DNA from: Palsa-189 sp963803735
GTDB lineage: Bacteria; Acidobacteriota; Terriglobia; Acidiferrales; UBA7541
DNA: 64,000 nucleotides
Reading direction: 5' to 3'
Assembly (NCBI GenBank): GCA_963803735.1
Contig: CAWDNV010000029.1
Location: 1 to 64,000 of the forward strand
The notes below the pieces were generated by a model. The model was not told the origin of the DNA. It did no database searches and was given only the letters and a program-made list of their open reading frames with translations. Positions within the stretch are counted from its first letter, which is position 1. Each line of letters begins with the position of its first letter. Below are positions 17,136 through 25,897 of this stretch, one piece after another. Made by a program: the position numbers and the translations under genes.

Positions 17136-17936
17136 CTAACGAGCTGAGCTCACTGTCGCCTGACGCTCGACGGCAACCATGACTTCAAACAGCGCAAAGT
17201 TCTGTTTCGGAAATACCTGGGCGAACCGAGTTTGCCCTACTTCCGGGCTGGGAGCTGTGGTCGGCAGCGCGGCGGCCTGATCTTTCACAGTATTCGACAG
17301 TACTGCATTGAAAGGTGCTTCCGCTCCGCCAGGCGAAACGACCCGGGCAGCGCTCCAGCCTAAGGACCGGCCTTCTTTAACCGCCAGACTGTTCAATGGC
17401 AAAAGCATGTTCGTCACGTAGTTGCCATAATCGCCGCCGCGGCCTGCCGTGATCTTCCATCGCGTGACGGCGAGGTAATTACCGTCCTTAGCTTGGGAAC
17501 CTGGCGTGGCAGCCTCCACCCTGTAAAGCACGCTGCCCACATTGGTACGAAGCGCGTTCAGCTTCTGCGTGTATTCCTGGAAACTCATCCCTGTAGCTTT
17601 GTGATACACCTCGTCGCGCTTTGCGACGTTTGGCGCCTGAGGGGCACCATCGAAGGTTACGGAGATTGCGTAGTTGTAACTATTGGCCGGCACGCCGCGA
17701 TAGGCCTCCCGCAGCAGAACCCAGGACGTGATGTTTTCACCAGAGGCGATGCGTTCCTGCATCAGTTTCCGTTCCGTGGTTCTGGCCTCTTGGAGCATAG
17801 TGGCGACTTTTTCGGGCGCAACACTAAAGTAATTCGTTATCCGGTAATTGATGCCCTGAGATTGTTGGGCCAAGCCCACAGCCGACGCGAGTAAAAGAAC
17901 CACGCCGATCGCCAGGGATAGATGCGATCTCTTCAT
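17136..17936 (-). CDS. Secreted protein of unknown function
   Basis: 266 residues; AAGGAG precedes the ATG. Signal peptide 1-23 (cleavage after GLA-Q). The mature protein has two similar-looking halves with short strands and helices (ITNYFSVAPEKVATMLQEAR; YLAVTRWKITAGRGGDYGNY), reminiscent of dimeric alpha/beta-barrel (ABM or NIPSNAP-like) repeats. That is a guess from pattern. It is probably periplasmic and transcribed alone. Confidence 0.6.
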   Translation of the reverse strand: MKRSHLSLAIGVVLLLASAVGLAQQSQGINYRITNYFSVAPEKVATMLQEARTTERKLMQERIASGENITSWVLLREAYRGVPANSYNYAISVTFDGAPQAPNVAKRDEVYHKATGMSFQEYTQKLNALRTNVGSVLYRVEAATPGSQAKDGNYLAVTRWKITAGRGGDYGNYVTNMLLPLNSLAVKEGRSLGWSAARVVSPGGAEAPFNAVLSNTVKDQAAALPTTAPSPEVGQTRFAQVFPKQNFALFEVMVAVERQATVSSAR

Positions 17937-18150
17937 AGGAATTCTCCTTTGTGAGTCTTGAGCTCACTCGAACTTAGAGGCTGCGATTTCCGGGGGAGGC
18001 ACCACCATATACCCAATGCGCTCCGCGCACAATGCTGTTGCCTTAGCCGATCACGATAGCCATAAGGAAGATAGGTTGTTGTCTGCGCGAAGGGTGTAGA
18101 ATTTCGGACCAGATGTGATGGGCCTCCAGTGGTAAATCAAGCCAAAACAG

Positions 18151-19311
18151 TTGAGCGTGGAGGATCATCCCCCGGTGCTCGCAAGCTCAAAATCGAAATT
18201 CCTGTTCGGCTCTGAACTCGGATTCTGGGCCGCCTTTTTTCTCAGCCTTCTGGCGGCCTCCGCGTGTTCGAAGGAGCAAGCCGCGCCGGCACCGCGAGCG
18301 GCGGATATTCCAGTCCTTGTATCGAAGGTCACACAAAGGGCCATGCCAGTGCAACTGGCGACCATCGGCAACGTCGGCGGCTACACTGTCTCCGTAAGAG
18401 CCCAGGTGGACGGCGAACTCCTCGAAGTTCATTTCAAAGAGGGCGACTTCGTTCATAAGGATCAATTGCTCTTTACGATTGATCCGCGGCCTTACGAAGC
18501 CGCGTTCGCGCACGCGCAAGCGACACTGATGCGAGATAAGGCCGTTGCCGCGAACAGCCGGGCTCAGGCGCAACGCATTTCGAAGCTACTCAGCGACGGA
18601 GTCGTATCGCCATCGGACGCGGACACCTCTAAGAGCACGGCGGATGCGGCGGAGGCCATTGTCGCTGCCGATGAGGCGGCGCTCGAGACAGCTCAATTGA
18701 ATCTGGAGTACTGCAAAATCTATTCGCCCATGGACGGACGCACCGGCGCAGTTCTCGTTAAACCTGGAAATCTGGTGAAGGTGGCCGACGTGCCAATCGT
18801 GGTCATCAAACGGGTCTCCCCGATCGAGGTCAATTTTACCGTGCCTCAAGAGTACCTGCCTGCGATCAAGAGACATTTGGCAGCAGGACCGCTGCGCGTC
18901 GAAGCCACCGTGCCCAACAGTTCAGGTCCGCCAGAACTAGGAACTCTCGTTTTTGTGGACAATGCGGTAGACGCGACGACGGGAACGATTAGCTTGCACG
19001 CTAGGTTTGATAACCGGCGTGAACTTCTCTGGCCGGGCCTGTATGTGAATATTCTGATGACTCTGGCAGAGCAATCAAACGCCACAGTGATTCCGACGCA
19101 AGCCATTACGGCGGGCCAGCAAGGAGCATTTGTCTACGTGGTCCGGGCCGACGGAACCGTCACGCCGCGTTCTGTGGTGTCTAGCCGCACCGTCGAAGGA
19201 CAAGCGGTCATCGACCAGGGACTCAAACCCGGCGAGACAGTGGTGATCGACGGCCAAGTGCGTTTGGTGCCTGGCGCCAAGGTTCAAATCAAGAATAGCT
19301 TGAGCGATTAG
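18151..19311 (+). CDS. RND efflux periplasmic adaptor (MdtA/AcrA-like lipoprotein)
   Basis: Up to 386 residues. A hydrophobic stretch ends LLAAS-AC (lipobox near residue 39). The adaptor order follows: beta-barrel/lipoyl half VSVRAQVDGELLEVHFKEGD, an alpha-hairpin about 110-180 (AQATLMRDKAVAANSRAQAQ), the second lipoyl half IYSPMDGRTGAVLVKPGNLV, a barrel, and a membrane-proximal C-terminus ending LVPGAKVQIKNS. It would bridge an RND pump to an outer-membrane channel. Starts are uncertain: TTG 18151, GTG 18157 or GTG 18175 (GGAGG 11 bases upstream). No pump gene follows, so it is an orphan here. Confidence 0.88.
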   Translation: MSVEDHPPVLASSKSKFLFGSELGFWAAFFLSLLAASACSKEQAAPAPRAADIPVLVSKVTQRAMPVQLATIGNVGGYTVSVRAQVDGELLEVHFKEGDFVHKDQLLFTIDPRPYEAAFAHAQATLMRDKAVAANSRAQAQRISKLLSDGVVSPSDADTSKSTADAAEAIVAADEAALETAQLNLEYCKIYSPMDGRTGAVLVKPGNLVKVADVPIVVIKRVSPIEVNFTVPQEYLPAIKRHLAAGPLRVEATVPNSSGPPELGTLVFVDNAVDATTGTISLHARFDNRRELLWPGLYVNILMTLAEQSNATVIPTQAITAGQQGAFVYVVRADGTVTPRSVVSSRTVEGQAVIDQGLKPGETVVIDGQVRLVPGAKVQIKNSLSD

Positions 19312-19428
19312 GATTCCTTAGCTTGCCGGGCTCGAAACGCACCAGGTTGCTGCAGGATTTTCGAAAATCGGGTTTCTCTGCTCAGGCGAATTCTTAGTAT
19401 CGGATTGTTCGGAAGTGAGGCAGAACCA

Positions 19429-19800
19429 TTAGTTCTGAACACCCTCCGCTATCAAACTCTCGTCACACAATATAGCCAGCCCGGACGCGATATCTGTGGC
19501 CGAGGGAATCACCGTGCTGACGCGTGTAAGTTCAAATACCTCGCGCACGCGGGGCCTCAAACCCACCAGTATGAAACGCCCACCTGAATTCCTGGTGGAT
19601 GTGTAAATACCGACGATAAAGCCGATTCCTGCTGAACCGACATCAGAGACTTCGCTGAAATCAGCCAACACTTTCTTGCAGTTTTGCCCCTTGATTTCGT
19701 CCTTTTTAACACGCAGGTATTCAGGGTCTGCCCCTGCCAAGAAACGTCCTTCGCACCGCAGAATGCAAACTTCGTTGTTCTTTTTGACCTCGATAACCAT
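19429..19800 (-). CDS. STAS-domain anti-sigma-factor antagonist-like protein
   Basis: 123 residues from the ATG at 19800, with GGGAG nearby; the frame is open ten codons further but less plausibly. STAS core: VCILRCEGRFLAG, then VLADFSEVSDVGSAGIGFIV with the candidate phosphoserine in GSAG. It ends with a helix (FELTRVSTVIPSATDI). Such proteins bind anti-sigma kinases when unphosphorylated. No kinase/anti-sigma or phosphatase partner gene is adjacent. Confidence 0.85.
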   Translation of the reverse strand: MVIEVKKNNEVCILRCEGRFLAGADPEYLRVKKDEIKGQNCKKVLADFSEVSDVGSAGIGFIVGIYTSTRNSGGRFILVGLRPRVREVFELTRVSTVIPSATDIASGLAILCDESLIAEGVQN

Positions 19801-19989
19801 AGCTCTACTCCCTAATAAACATCCAGCCATCCGTTTATCCTGGCTGTGTCCGCATTGCGCCTTTACTATGTAAAGCGATAATGGCGGGGAAATTGGATCA
19901 GGATAGGTTTTTCGGTCGATGCAGATCGGGTGGTCTCGGTTTCAATCGATGCCGCTATGTTGCACAACCCCGGAGGTGCCGCTGATCTT

Positions 19990-20125
19990 TCAAAACCGTG
20001 GTTTGCGCTTGTTCCAGGGCTGTGCCTTTTCGAGTTGAGAAGCCAATCGGAAAAGAGTCGCATCTTCGCCGAATCGCCCGGAGAACATCACGCCAACCGG
20101 CAAACCATGAATACCGTCAGCAGAT
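19990..20125 (-). pseudogene. C-terminal remnant of an amidase
   Basis: On the minus strand the frame reads GIHGLPVGVMFSGRFGEDAT then LFRLASQLEKAQPWNKRKPR and a stop. This is the closing segment of amidase-signature proteins (GLPxGVxFxGR...LxxLAxxLEqA). Nothing upstream continues the protein; the adjacent VOC gene occupies the DNA beyond it in another frame. It is a stump of about 45 codons. Confidence 0.6.
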
Positions 20126-20692
20126 TTAGCTGGATTGCGTTGCGGCTTTGGCATGCTGGCCTGCCGCCCGCATCATGGTTTTCTTCATGCGGTTTTCTCC
20201 TGCCCAATACAAGCTGATTTCGTGCCCATCAGGATCATTCAAATAGGCGTGCCGCCAACCCCAGGGCATCATGCGCGGCAATTTGGTGATGAAAAAGCCT
20301 TTCTGCTGGAGTTTTTGGCAGAATTCGTCGAGATCGCGGACTTCGAAGTACAGGCGCACGCCATCGCTAGAAAGGGAATCGCCTGGACCTGCTTGATGCA
20401 GAGCGATGGTGCCATCGCCACCAGGTGCGCTCATCCGCGCATAAACTGGCGTACCTTCATAGCGGAAGTCTTCGATGAGCTTGAACCCCAGCAAATCGTG
20501 GTAGAAGTGGAGCGCTCGATCTACATCCTTAACGTAGATCATGGCGTGGTTGAAAGTAAGTTTGCCGCTAGAATGTAGATTGGTGGAAGTTGGAGTCCCT
20601 GCCGACTTGGCTTGCTTGAAAGCCACGCGCTTTGCGAAGCGAGGATTTCTGACCTTTTTCGCAGTGGCTTTCCTTGCCGCCGGTTTCTTCAT
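20126..20692 (-). CDS. Glyoxalase/VOC-superfamily protein with a basic N-terminal tail
   Basis: 188 residues from the ATG at 20692. The first about 40 residues are Lys/Ala/Arg rich (KKPAARKATAKKVRNPRFAK), histone-H1-like. A VOC domain follows (about 45-160): FNHAMIYVKDVDRALHFYHD, GTIALHQAG, VRLYFEVRDLDEFCQKL, and ending YLNDPDGHEISLYW. The metal-ligand positions of the family (H near the start, E in HEISLYW) are present. The frame is open another 73 codons upstream, but that stretch is low-complexity and lacks a ribosome site. The substrate is unknown. Confidence 0.8.
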   Translation of the reverse strand: MKKPAARKATAKKVRNPRFAKRVAFKQAKSAGTPTSTNLHSSGKLTFNHAMIYVKDVDRALHFYHDLLGFKLIEDFRYEGTPVYARMSAPGGDGTIALHQAGPGDSLSSDGVRLYFEVRDLDEFCQKLQQKGFFITKLPRMMPWGWRHAYLNDPDGHEISLYWAGENRMKKTMMRAAGQHAKAATQSS

Positions 20693-21037
20693 TGAGTCAT
20701 CAGTTGGTTCTCGACCAACCAAACAAGTATTGTCGGGGCGAACCGCAACTGTCAATTGCTCCTGCTGACAGCGTGCAGGAGTCGCAGCGGCGGCCATCGC
20801 TCCGGTGACGGTCGCTGGCCTCGCTTTGATTCGGTGCAACTGCTCAGGCGCGGCCTGGACCATCGAGATTTTCACGGCCATTGTGTTCGCGTCTTGGGTT
20901 GTAGCGAGCACACGGTAGCCTCCCGAACCATTCCTGTGCAGAACCGTGCGTCATGGACGCACCTGCACCACAGTACAGTTTTCACTTTAGCCACACACTC
21001 AACCACCGCACATCTAATCTGCGACACTTGAACCAGG
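20693..21037 (+). other. Intergenic region, divergent promoter area
   Basis: 345 bases between divergent genes. It is covered on the minus strand by an upstream extension of the VOC frame, which looks non-coding. A small dyad TGCGTCCATGACGCA lies near 20948-20962. Nothing else is recognised. Confidence 0.4.
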
Positions 21038-22153
21038 ATGTCACCTCGACTCTTCTGTGTATTCTTGTCACTTGTGTGCTCCTTAGTCGCCCTCGCTCAG
21101 GGCGGAGTGCCAGCGCCGAGAACGGCCCCAGCGACGGTGAGCGCACGACAGGGCGAAGCCATTGTCGCCGCCTTATGGACACGTGAGCGACGAGGTGGGC
21201 CAAGTCCCGATTGTTCGCATCTGGTTCACGAAGTCTACGCAATAGCAGGGCTCCGTTACCCCTATACGGATTCTTTTGACTTATATGCCGGGATGGAGAA
21301 TTTTGTCCGGGTCACAAGGCCACAGCCTGGCGATTTAGTGGTTTGGCGCGGGCACGTGGGCGTCGTTATCAACCCCACTGACCATTCTTTCTACAGTTCT
21401 CTGCGGTCGGGCTTAGGCACCGACTTTTACGATGCGCCCTATTGGAAGGCTCGGGGCCCGGCACGCTTTTACCGCTATGTTGGGGCAGCAAGGGTTACTT
21501 TCGTGCAGCAGCGAGCAGCACAGACTCCGAAGGAGTCGGTGAAAGTTATCTCAGCGCCCGACGAAGGTTCACCAGAAAGCCCTTCGACGTTGGCGGACGC
21601 GACAGAACCACACTCCGACAGGGCTACCCCTGCGGAAGAAAGCTACGACTCACCCTCAATCGACTCCTCCGTCGAAATTCCGTCGAGCATCCTCGTGGCC
21701 ACAGCACGGAACCTTCCCACCAATGAGGATGTGGCCGAGGCTGTCTCGGAATTGAACAACGCCGCCGCCAGCGCTTTGCGGGGACAGGATTTAGCACAGT
21801 TGAGTCGAAAAATAGTCATCTACGACGAACTCGCGGTCCAGCACGTGGACGCAAAAGGTCAACGCGGTTCAGCCAAAATCCGAATCGATTCTCGGGTTGC
21901 GCTCACTGGCCAGCACATCGAGCGCAACCGGCGCCACGAAGAAGTTCGCTGGAAACTCGTTCGCACTACTGAGGGCTGGGAAGTACTGGCACAGCCAGAC
22001 TGCGTCTACGTGCCACGTGATGTGGCTGTCCATCAACTGGCAACCCGGCTCGCTTTGCTAACTCAAGATGCGGGCGTCACACAAACGAATTCAAATCCGT
22101 CGGAGCAGGCCCAAATTATTCGCGTGTTGAGCACTTTGGTGGATGGAATGTAA
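21038..22153 (+). CDS. Secreted NlpC/P60-type cysteine peptidase-like protein
   Basis: 371 residues with a signal peptide (1-20, ending VALA-Q). The catalytic pattern of NlpC/P60 or CHAP cell-wall hydrolases is visible: cysteine in PDCSHLVHEVYAIAG (about 58), PQPGDLVVWRGHVGVVINP with the histidine (about 106). A Ser/Pro/Glu-rich linker (about 165-225) leads to an alpha/beta C-terminal domain (DLAQLSRKIVIYDELAVQHV; VRWKLVRTTEGWEVLAQPD) resembling an SnoaL/DUF4440 fold. It probably cleaves peptidoglycan peptides. The start has only a weak ribosome site. Confidence 0.75.
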   Translation: MSPRLFCVFLSLVCSLVALAQGGVPAPRTAPATVSARQGEAIVAALWTRERRGGPSPDCSHLVHEVYAIAGLRYPYTDSFDLYAGMENFVRVTRPQPGDLVVWRGHVGVVINPTDHSFYSSLRSGLGTDFYDAPYWKARGPARFYRYVGAARVTFVQQRAAQTPKESVKVISAPDEGSPESPSTLADATEPHSDRATPAEESYDSPSIDSSVEIPSSILVATARNLPTNEDVAEAVSELNNAAASALRGQDLAQLSRKIVIYDELAVQHVDAKGQRGSAKIRIDSRVALTGQHIERNRRHEEVRWKLVRTTEGWEVLAQPDCVYVPRDVAVHQLATRLALLTQDAGVTQTNSNPSEQAQIIRVLSTLVDGM

Positions 22154-22227
22154 ATGGGCCAACAGCCCTCGTCAGAGCGATTCCCGGCACCTGAAACGTC
22201 ACTTTAAGATAATTTCCATTTGGCTGG

Positions 22228-23085
22228 TTAGGGAGCAGTCGCCGTAGCCCAATTCCCGTCCGTGCTGATGGAGAGATCGCGCCACTGATTGATCTGCTCC
22301 TGGCGTGTCTTGATCGCCGTCGTTGCCATTTCCACAGCATCTGAGCCCGCGACAAAAGTCACAGGCGGGTTCTCAACATCTGCCAAGTGAACGATTACAG
22401 CCGCCAACCTGGTTGGATCGCCCGCCTGTTGATGGCTACAATTCTCCATGAAGGTGCGGAAGTCAGCGAGGGGCTTGGTGTAGTCACTGATGGACTGGCC
22501 CTCGGAATACTTCACCGAACTCTGATCAAGGAAATCCGTGCGAATGAAGCCGGGCGAAATTACCGTCACACGCACTCCAAAAGGAGAGAGTTCTTGCGCC
22601 AGTGCTTGCGAGAAGCCTTCGACCGCGAACTTGCTGGCGTTATAGGCTGTAGCCCCGAAGATGCCCCTGAGCCCAGCCACGGATGAAATGTTGAAGACGC
22701 GACCACTCCGCTGCTTTCGCATAATCGGGATCACGGCTCGCGTCACCGCCATCAACCCAAACACATTCGTTTCGAATTGGGCGCGAATCTGTTCTGGCTT
22801 GGTTTCCTCAAAGACTCCAAGCTGTCCGTATCCTGCATTGTTTACAAGCACGTCGATGGAGCCGAATTTGTTCACGGCATTCTCCACCGCCGCTGTGACC
22901 TGATCCGTCTTGGTAACGTCGAGCGGCAGCGCCAGGAGCCGGTCTGATCCCATCCTAAATCTCTGTTCGATTTTGCGAGGGTTTCGGCCAGTCGCCACAA
23001 CCCGGTCTCCGGCATTGAGAGCGGCCTTAACGATCTCGGCCCCGATTCCACGAGTTGCTCCGGTTACAAACCATGTTTTGGTCAC
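22228..23085 (-). CDS. Short-chain dehydrogenase/reductase
   Basis: 285 residues from a GTG with GGAGGATACC directly upstream. Classical SDR: TGATRGIGAEI nucleotide motif, VLVNNAGYGQLG, ISSVAG serine and AYNASKFAVEGFSQALAQEL catalytic Tyr-x-x-x-Lys. The C-terminal part is longer than in 250-residue SDRs, as in the NADP-binding 'oxidoreductase' group around SDR5. The substrate is unknown. It is the last gene of a minus-strand run after an ABM and a VOC protein. Confidence 0.92.
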   Translation of the reverse strand: MTKTWFVTGATRGIGAEIVKAALNAGDRVVATGRNPRKIEQRFRMGSDRLLALPLDVTKTDQVTAAVENAVNKFGSIDVLVNNAGYGQLGVFEETKPEQIRAQFETNVFGLMAVTRAVIPIMRKQRSGRVFNISSVAGLRGIFGATAYNASKFAVEGFSQALAQELSPFGVRVTVISPGFIRTDFLDQSSVKYSEGQSISDYTKPLADFRTFMENCSHQQAGDPTRLAAVIVHLADVENPPVTFVAGSDAVEMATTAIKTRQEQINQWRDLSISTDGNWATATAP

Positions 23086-23193
23086 GGTATCCTCCCCATT
23101 GGTTTCACATTGTTCTCGATGTGATACAGCTTGCGGCTAGATTTTCAAACACCAATTCGTTTCGTTGAAGAAAAGGCTTCATCGAGTGAGCAC

Positions 23194-23667
23194 CTACTTC
23201 CTTGCAGGCACAATCTGGACGCGAACACCATCCGGTCCCATAACGAACACAGAGTTGCCGTTTATATCGGTCTTGAAACCCGGCGCAACCCGCTTGACGA
23301 TCGCAAGGGCTGCTTCCTTGGAAAAGTCTTCGACTGCAATCCCGAAGTGGTCAATCGGCTTAATTGGGCCGCTTTCACTATGTACGCTGATGGTATTGCC
23401 CGCCGACCCGAGTCCAAGACTCAATTGCGCTGGATTGGGAGAGGTGGTCGTCACTCCGAACAGCTTCTCGTAAAACTGCTGAGTTGCTTTCAGATCGGTG
23501 ACCGTAATCTGAACATGGTCGATGCCAGTTGGACGGAATGCACCCGCTGGACGTTCTTGCGCCAGTACGGGCGAAGCCGCGATCATGAGCAGGGTCTGGA
23601 CTAGTTGTCGTCTGGTCAAACTGCCCCGCTCAAATTGCGTCAGCAGTGTTTCGATTGTGTGGTTCAT
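23194..23667 (-). CDS. Exported VOC-family (glyoxalase/bleomycin-resistance fold) protein
   Basis: 157 residues from the ATG at 23667, with GGAGGAGACGCA before it. The N-terminus has a Tat-like signal: SLTRRQLVQTLLMIAASPVLA-Q. The mature VOC domain starts GIDHVQITVTDLKATQQFYE and ends VFVMGPDGVRVQIVPAR. Two betaalphabetabetabeta units are apparent, with a histidine in DHFGIAVEDF. Substrate unknown. It lies between the SDR and the ABM-like gene, all on the minus strand with 107-108 base gaps, so a shared transcript is likely. Confidence 0.82.
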   Translation of the reverse strand: MNHTIETLLTQFERGSLTRRQLVQTLLMIAASPVLAQERPAGAFRPTGIDHVQITVTDLKATQQFYEKLFGVTTTSPNPAQLSLGLGSAGNTISVHSESGPIKPIDHFGIAVEDFSKEAALAIVKRVAPGFKTDINGNSVFVMGPDGVRVQIVPARK

Positions 23668-23774
23668 TGCGTCTCCTCCAACACGGTTTTCATGCGACTG
23701 GCCGGATCCCAAAAGCAAGAGGCCGGAACCCTGCAGCCCCGGCCCCGTCGTTGCGGCATCGTTCAGCAAATCTC

Positions 23775-24107
23775 CTAGCTTGATGTGGCCGCCCTGGTGA
23801 TACCTAGGTTATGCATGGTTGAGGTTTCCACGTTGAAAGTTCTGAAGATCGGCTCACCCTCTAGCAATGGCTTAAGCGACTGAAAAAATTGTTGCCCCTG
23901 CTGGCTAGCTAGGGCCTTCTCGGCGTCTTCTTTGCTTTTCCAAAGGGTGATGCCTACGAGCTGGTTCGGGTCCGTGTCTGAATTCAGGCTCAGTATATCG
24001 ATAAATCCCGGCCGTTGTTTGAGTATAGGGATTAGGTCTCTCGCGGCCTGGCTGACATTCGAAGCCTGGCCCGGTTTCGCGGTGATTTGAGTGAGGCGTG
24101 CGAACAT
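23775..24107 (-). CDS. Antibiotic-biosynthesis-monooxygenase-like (ABM) protein
   Basis: 110 residues from the ATG at 24107 with GGAGG five bases upstream. The pattern FARLTQITAKPGQASNVSQA, GFIDILSLNSDTDPNQLVGI, LWKSKEDAEKAL is a ferredoxin-like dimeric ABM fold. These small enzymes act on quinones, haem or polyketides, or simply bind aromatic ligands. It is the first gene of the ABM-VOC-SDR run. The frame is open upstream to 24272 but without family sequence. Confidence 0.75.
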   Translation of the reverse strand: MFARLTQITAKPGQASNVSQAARDLIPILKQRPGFIDILSLNSDTDPNQLVGITLWKSKEDAEKALASQQGQQFFQSLKPLLEGEPIFRTFNVETSTMHNLGITRAATSS

Positions 24108-24275
24108 GGAGTCCTCCGTTTCTTGCTTTAAAGATTTGAAGTTCTGGGGTTGGGACCTGGCTGGCGGCATCGTACTCTTGTCTCGGTCTCGGCACAACTC
24201 AATCGGCGATGAAGTTATCGGTGCCATCGTTCGTGCGATGTCGATGATTTGCTCAGTTTGAAACATAAGCAAACG

Positions 24276-24737
24276 CTATTGTTTTTCCCAGACCGCCATA
24301 CCGGAAACAGGATTGCCCTGGGCGTTTGTTCCTTTGCTTGTGATCCTCATGGTCTTGCCATCTTTGGACACCACCGCGTGGAAGTGCAGCATTTCTTTGC
24401 CGCCTTTCATCCAGGTGATATCGCTGGTGTTGTCATCTGTCCGCTTTTCAGAAACACCGTCGTAAGGACCCGCTATAAATTTCCCCACCCCGCCCTTGTC
24501 TGGAACCTCGTACTTCAGCGGCGAGCCGTCTGGCATAGTGCTGGTTAACTGCTCCTGATCACCCATTCGTTGGATCGTGATCATCGTCCCTTCTTTCGCG
24601 GGCGCACCCGACGTAAACTTCGACTTAGCAGGGTTTATTTTCCAAGTTCCGACAAAGGGATTGCTTTGGGCCAGCAGAACGTGCGACGCAACCAGAGACA
24701 GAGCAGCAACCGCAGCAAAGACTAAAAATCGTTTCAT
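24276..24737 (-). CDS. Small secreted lipocalin-like protein
   Basis: 153 residues; AAGGAG precedes the ATG. Signal peptide 1-23 (LLA-Q). The mature protein starts NPFVGTWKINPAKSKF, a 'F.GTWK.N..KSK' opening shared by many acidobacterial and proteobacterial secreted proteins. It continues in short beta strands (ITIQRMGDQEQLTSTMPDG; MRITSKGTNAQGNPV), consistent with a lipocalin-like barrel. Ligand unknown. Confidence 0.7.
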   Translation of the reverse strand: MKRFLVFAAVAALSLVASHVLLAQSNPFVGTWKINPAKSKFTSGAPAKEGTMITIQRMGDQEQLTSTMPDGSPLKYEVPDKGGVGKFIAGPYDGVSEKRTDDNTSDITWMKGGKEMLHFHAVVSKDGKTMRITSKGTNAQGNPVSGMAVWEKQ

Positions 24738-24877
24738 GGATGTGTCTCCTTCAATTGAAATACCCGAAGGGACCCAGGAGGGAACTACAACGGTGTGAGT
24801 CTACTCTCACACCATAACAAACAGCAATCTCGGTTGTGTGGCTTAGAGCAAGTCAGCGGGCCGCCGTTTTCCTCACA

Positions 24878-25132
24878 TCACCTGACAAAGTCGTGATCTG
24901 CCATAACGCGATCCGCACAATTCCCGCAAATCAACGTGGTGGTGGCTAGCAACGGCTCTTCCTCAAGTTCGGCACAGACACTACAGACCATCCATCCAGC
25001 TTCCCCGTCCTTCGACGGCGTGCGCTCTGTTGCCTCTTCAAAAAGAGAAATTGGCTCACCGTTCATAACGTGAACGCAAGCCAGGTAGTCACGGGTAGCT
25101 TGAGCGTGGTGTTCGCAACTAAGTTTTGGCAT
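24878..25132 (-). CDS. Small zinc-ribbon-like protein
   Basis: 84 residues. Cysteine/histidine pattern C6-x-H-H near the N-terminus, then CSVC and CGNC, the last two separated by about 16 residues, suggesting a zinc-binding ribbon. No ribosome site before the ATG. Family not recognised; it may bind nucleic acid or act as an adaptor. Confidence 0.5.
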   Translation of the reverse strand: MPKLSCEHHAQATRDYLACVHVMNGEPISLFEEATERTPSKDGEAGWMVCSVCAELEEEPLLATTTLICGNCADRVMADHDFVR

Positions 25133-25237
25133 TGGGCCGCATCACTTTATTGAAGTGTTCTGTGCCTGCCGCGATGGGCACTGGATGCAAGCTGGCGGCA
25201 AAGCCTCCTGAATCCTCTGCAAAGGCAGTCGTTGGTG

Positions 25238-25582
25238 TTAGTAACGTCCTCGGCCCCCACCTCCACCCCGATCACCGCCTCGCCCTCCCTCACGTCCGCG
25301 CCCACCGCCGTAGCCGCCGCGACCACCACCACCTTCACGCGGCCGGGATTCATTGACTACAACATTGCGGCCCATGAAATCCTGGCCGTTGAGGGCCTGG
25401 ATAACGCGGGCCGCTTCTTCATCATTGTTGATTTCAAAGAAGCCGAACCCACGCGGCTGTCCAGTGTTGCGGTCCGTCACCAGGCTCACGGTCGCTACTG
25501 TTTCACCCGCCTGTTTGACCCAGTTGCTTATATCTTGTTCCGTAGCCTGGAATGGTAAGTTGCCCACGTACAGTTTCTTCAA
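25238..25582 (-). CDS. Glycine-rich RNA-binding protein (RRM domain), copy 2
   Basis: About 114 residues, closely similar to the product of 30-377 along its whole length: RNP-2 LYVGNL, RNP-1 RGFGFFEI and a G/R/Y-rich tail slightly shorter in its repeats. I use the TTG start at 25582 with AAAGGAG five bases upstream, as in copy 1. Nucleotide similarity to copy 1 runs from the stop to just upstream of this site and then ends. This is a duplication about 25 kb apart in the same orientation. Confidence 0.88.
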   Translation of the reverse strand: MKKLYVGNLPFQATEQDISNWVKQAGETVATVSLVTDRNTGQPRGFGFFEINNDEEAARVIQALNGQDFMGRNVVVNESRPREGGGGRGGYGGGRGREGGRGGDRGGGGGRGRY

Positions 25583-25859
25583 GGTAGCTCCTTTGGCGAG
25601 GGGAACGCGGCTCAAGGCGCGGGCAGCTTAGCGGCGACTCGCGCAGCATCACCAATCCTCTACTGTCTCTTCTTATCAAAGTAACGGCAATGATTTATTT
25701 GAGTTGGTAGCTTCGAAAGACATCCAGTCACGGAACAACGCCTTGGACACAGGAGAAAATTCCCAAGGCTCTACTTTAAGCCCCGGCACCCGCAGCAGCA
25801 ACGTGCTCGCTGATCGGCTGCTGCATACTCCTGATTCCTAGGGCAATGTCCTCTTGCTA

Positions 25860-25897
25860 TTGACAGTGAGTTCTGTCTAGTGGTACATACTGTACCA
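25860..25897 (+). promoter_or_regulatory. Promoter and BlaI-type operator
   Basis: A perfect -35 TTGACA (25860-25865) is followed, 18 bases on, by TACATA (25884-25889). A dyad TGGTACA-tac-TGTACCA (25881-25897) overlaps the -10 box and runs into the A of the blaI-like ATG. The TACA/TGTA core matches the operators bound by BlaI/MecI repressors. The predicted transcription start is at or next to the ATG, with no room for a ribosome site, so the message may be leaderless. Confidence 0.75.
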
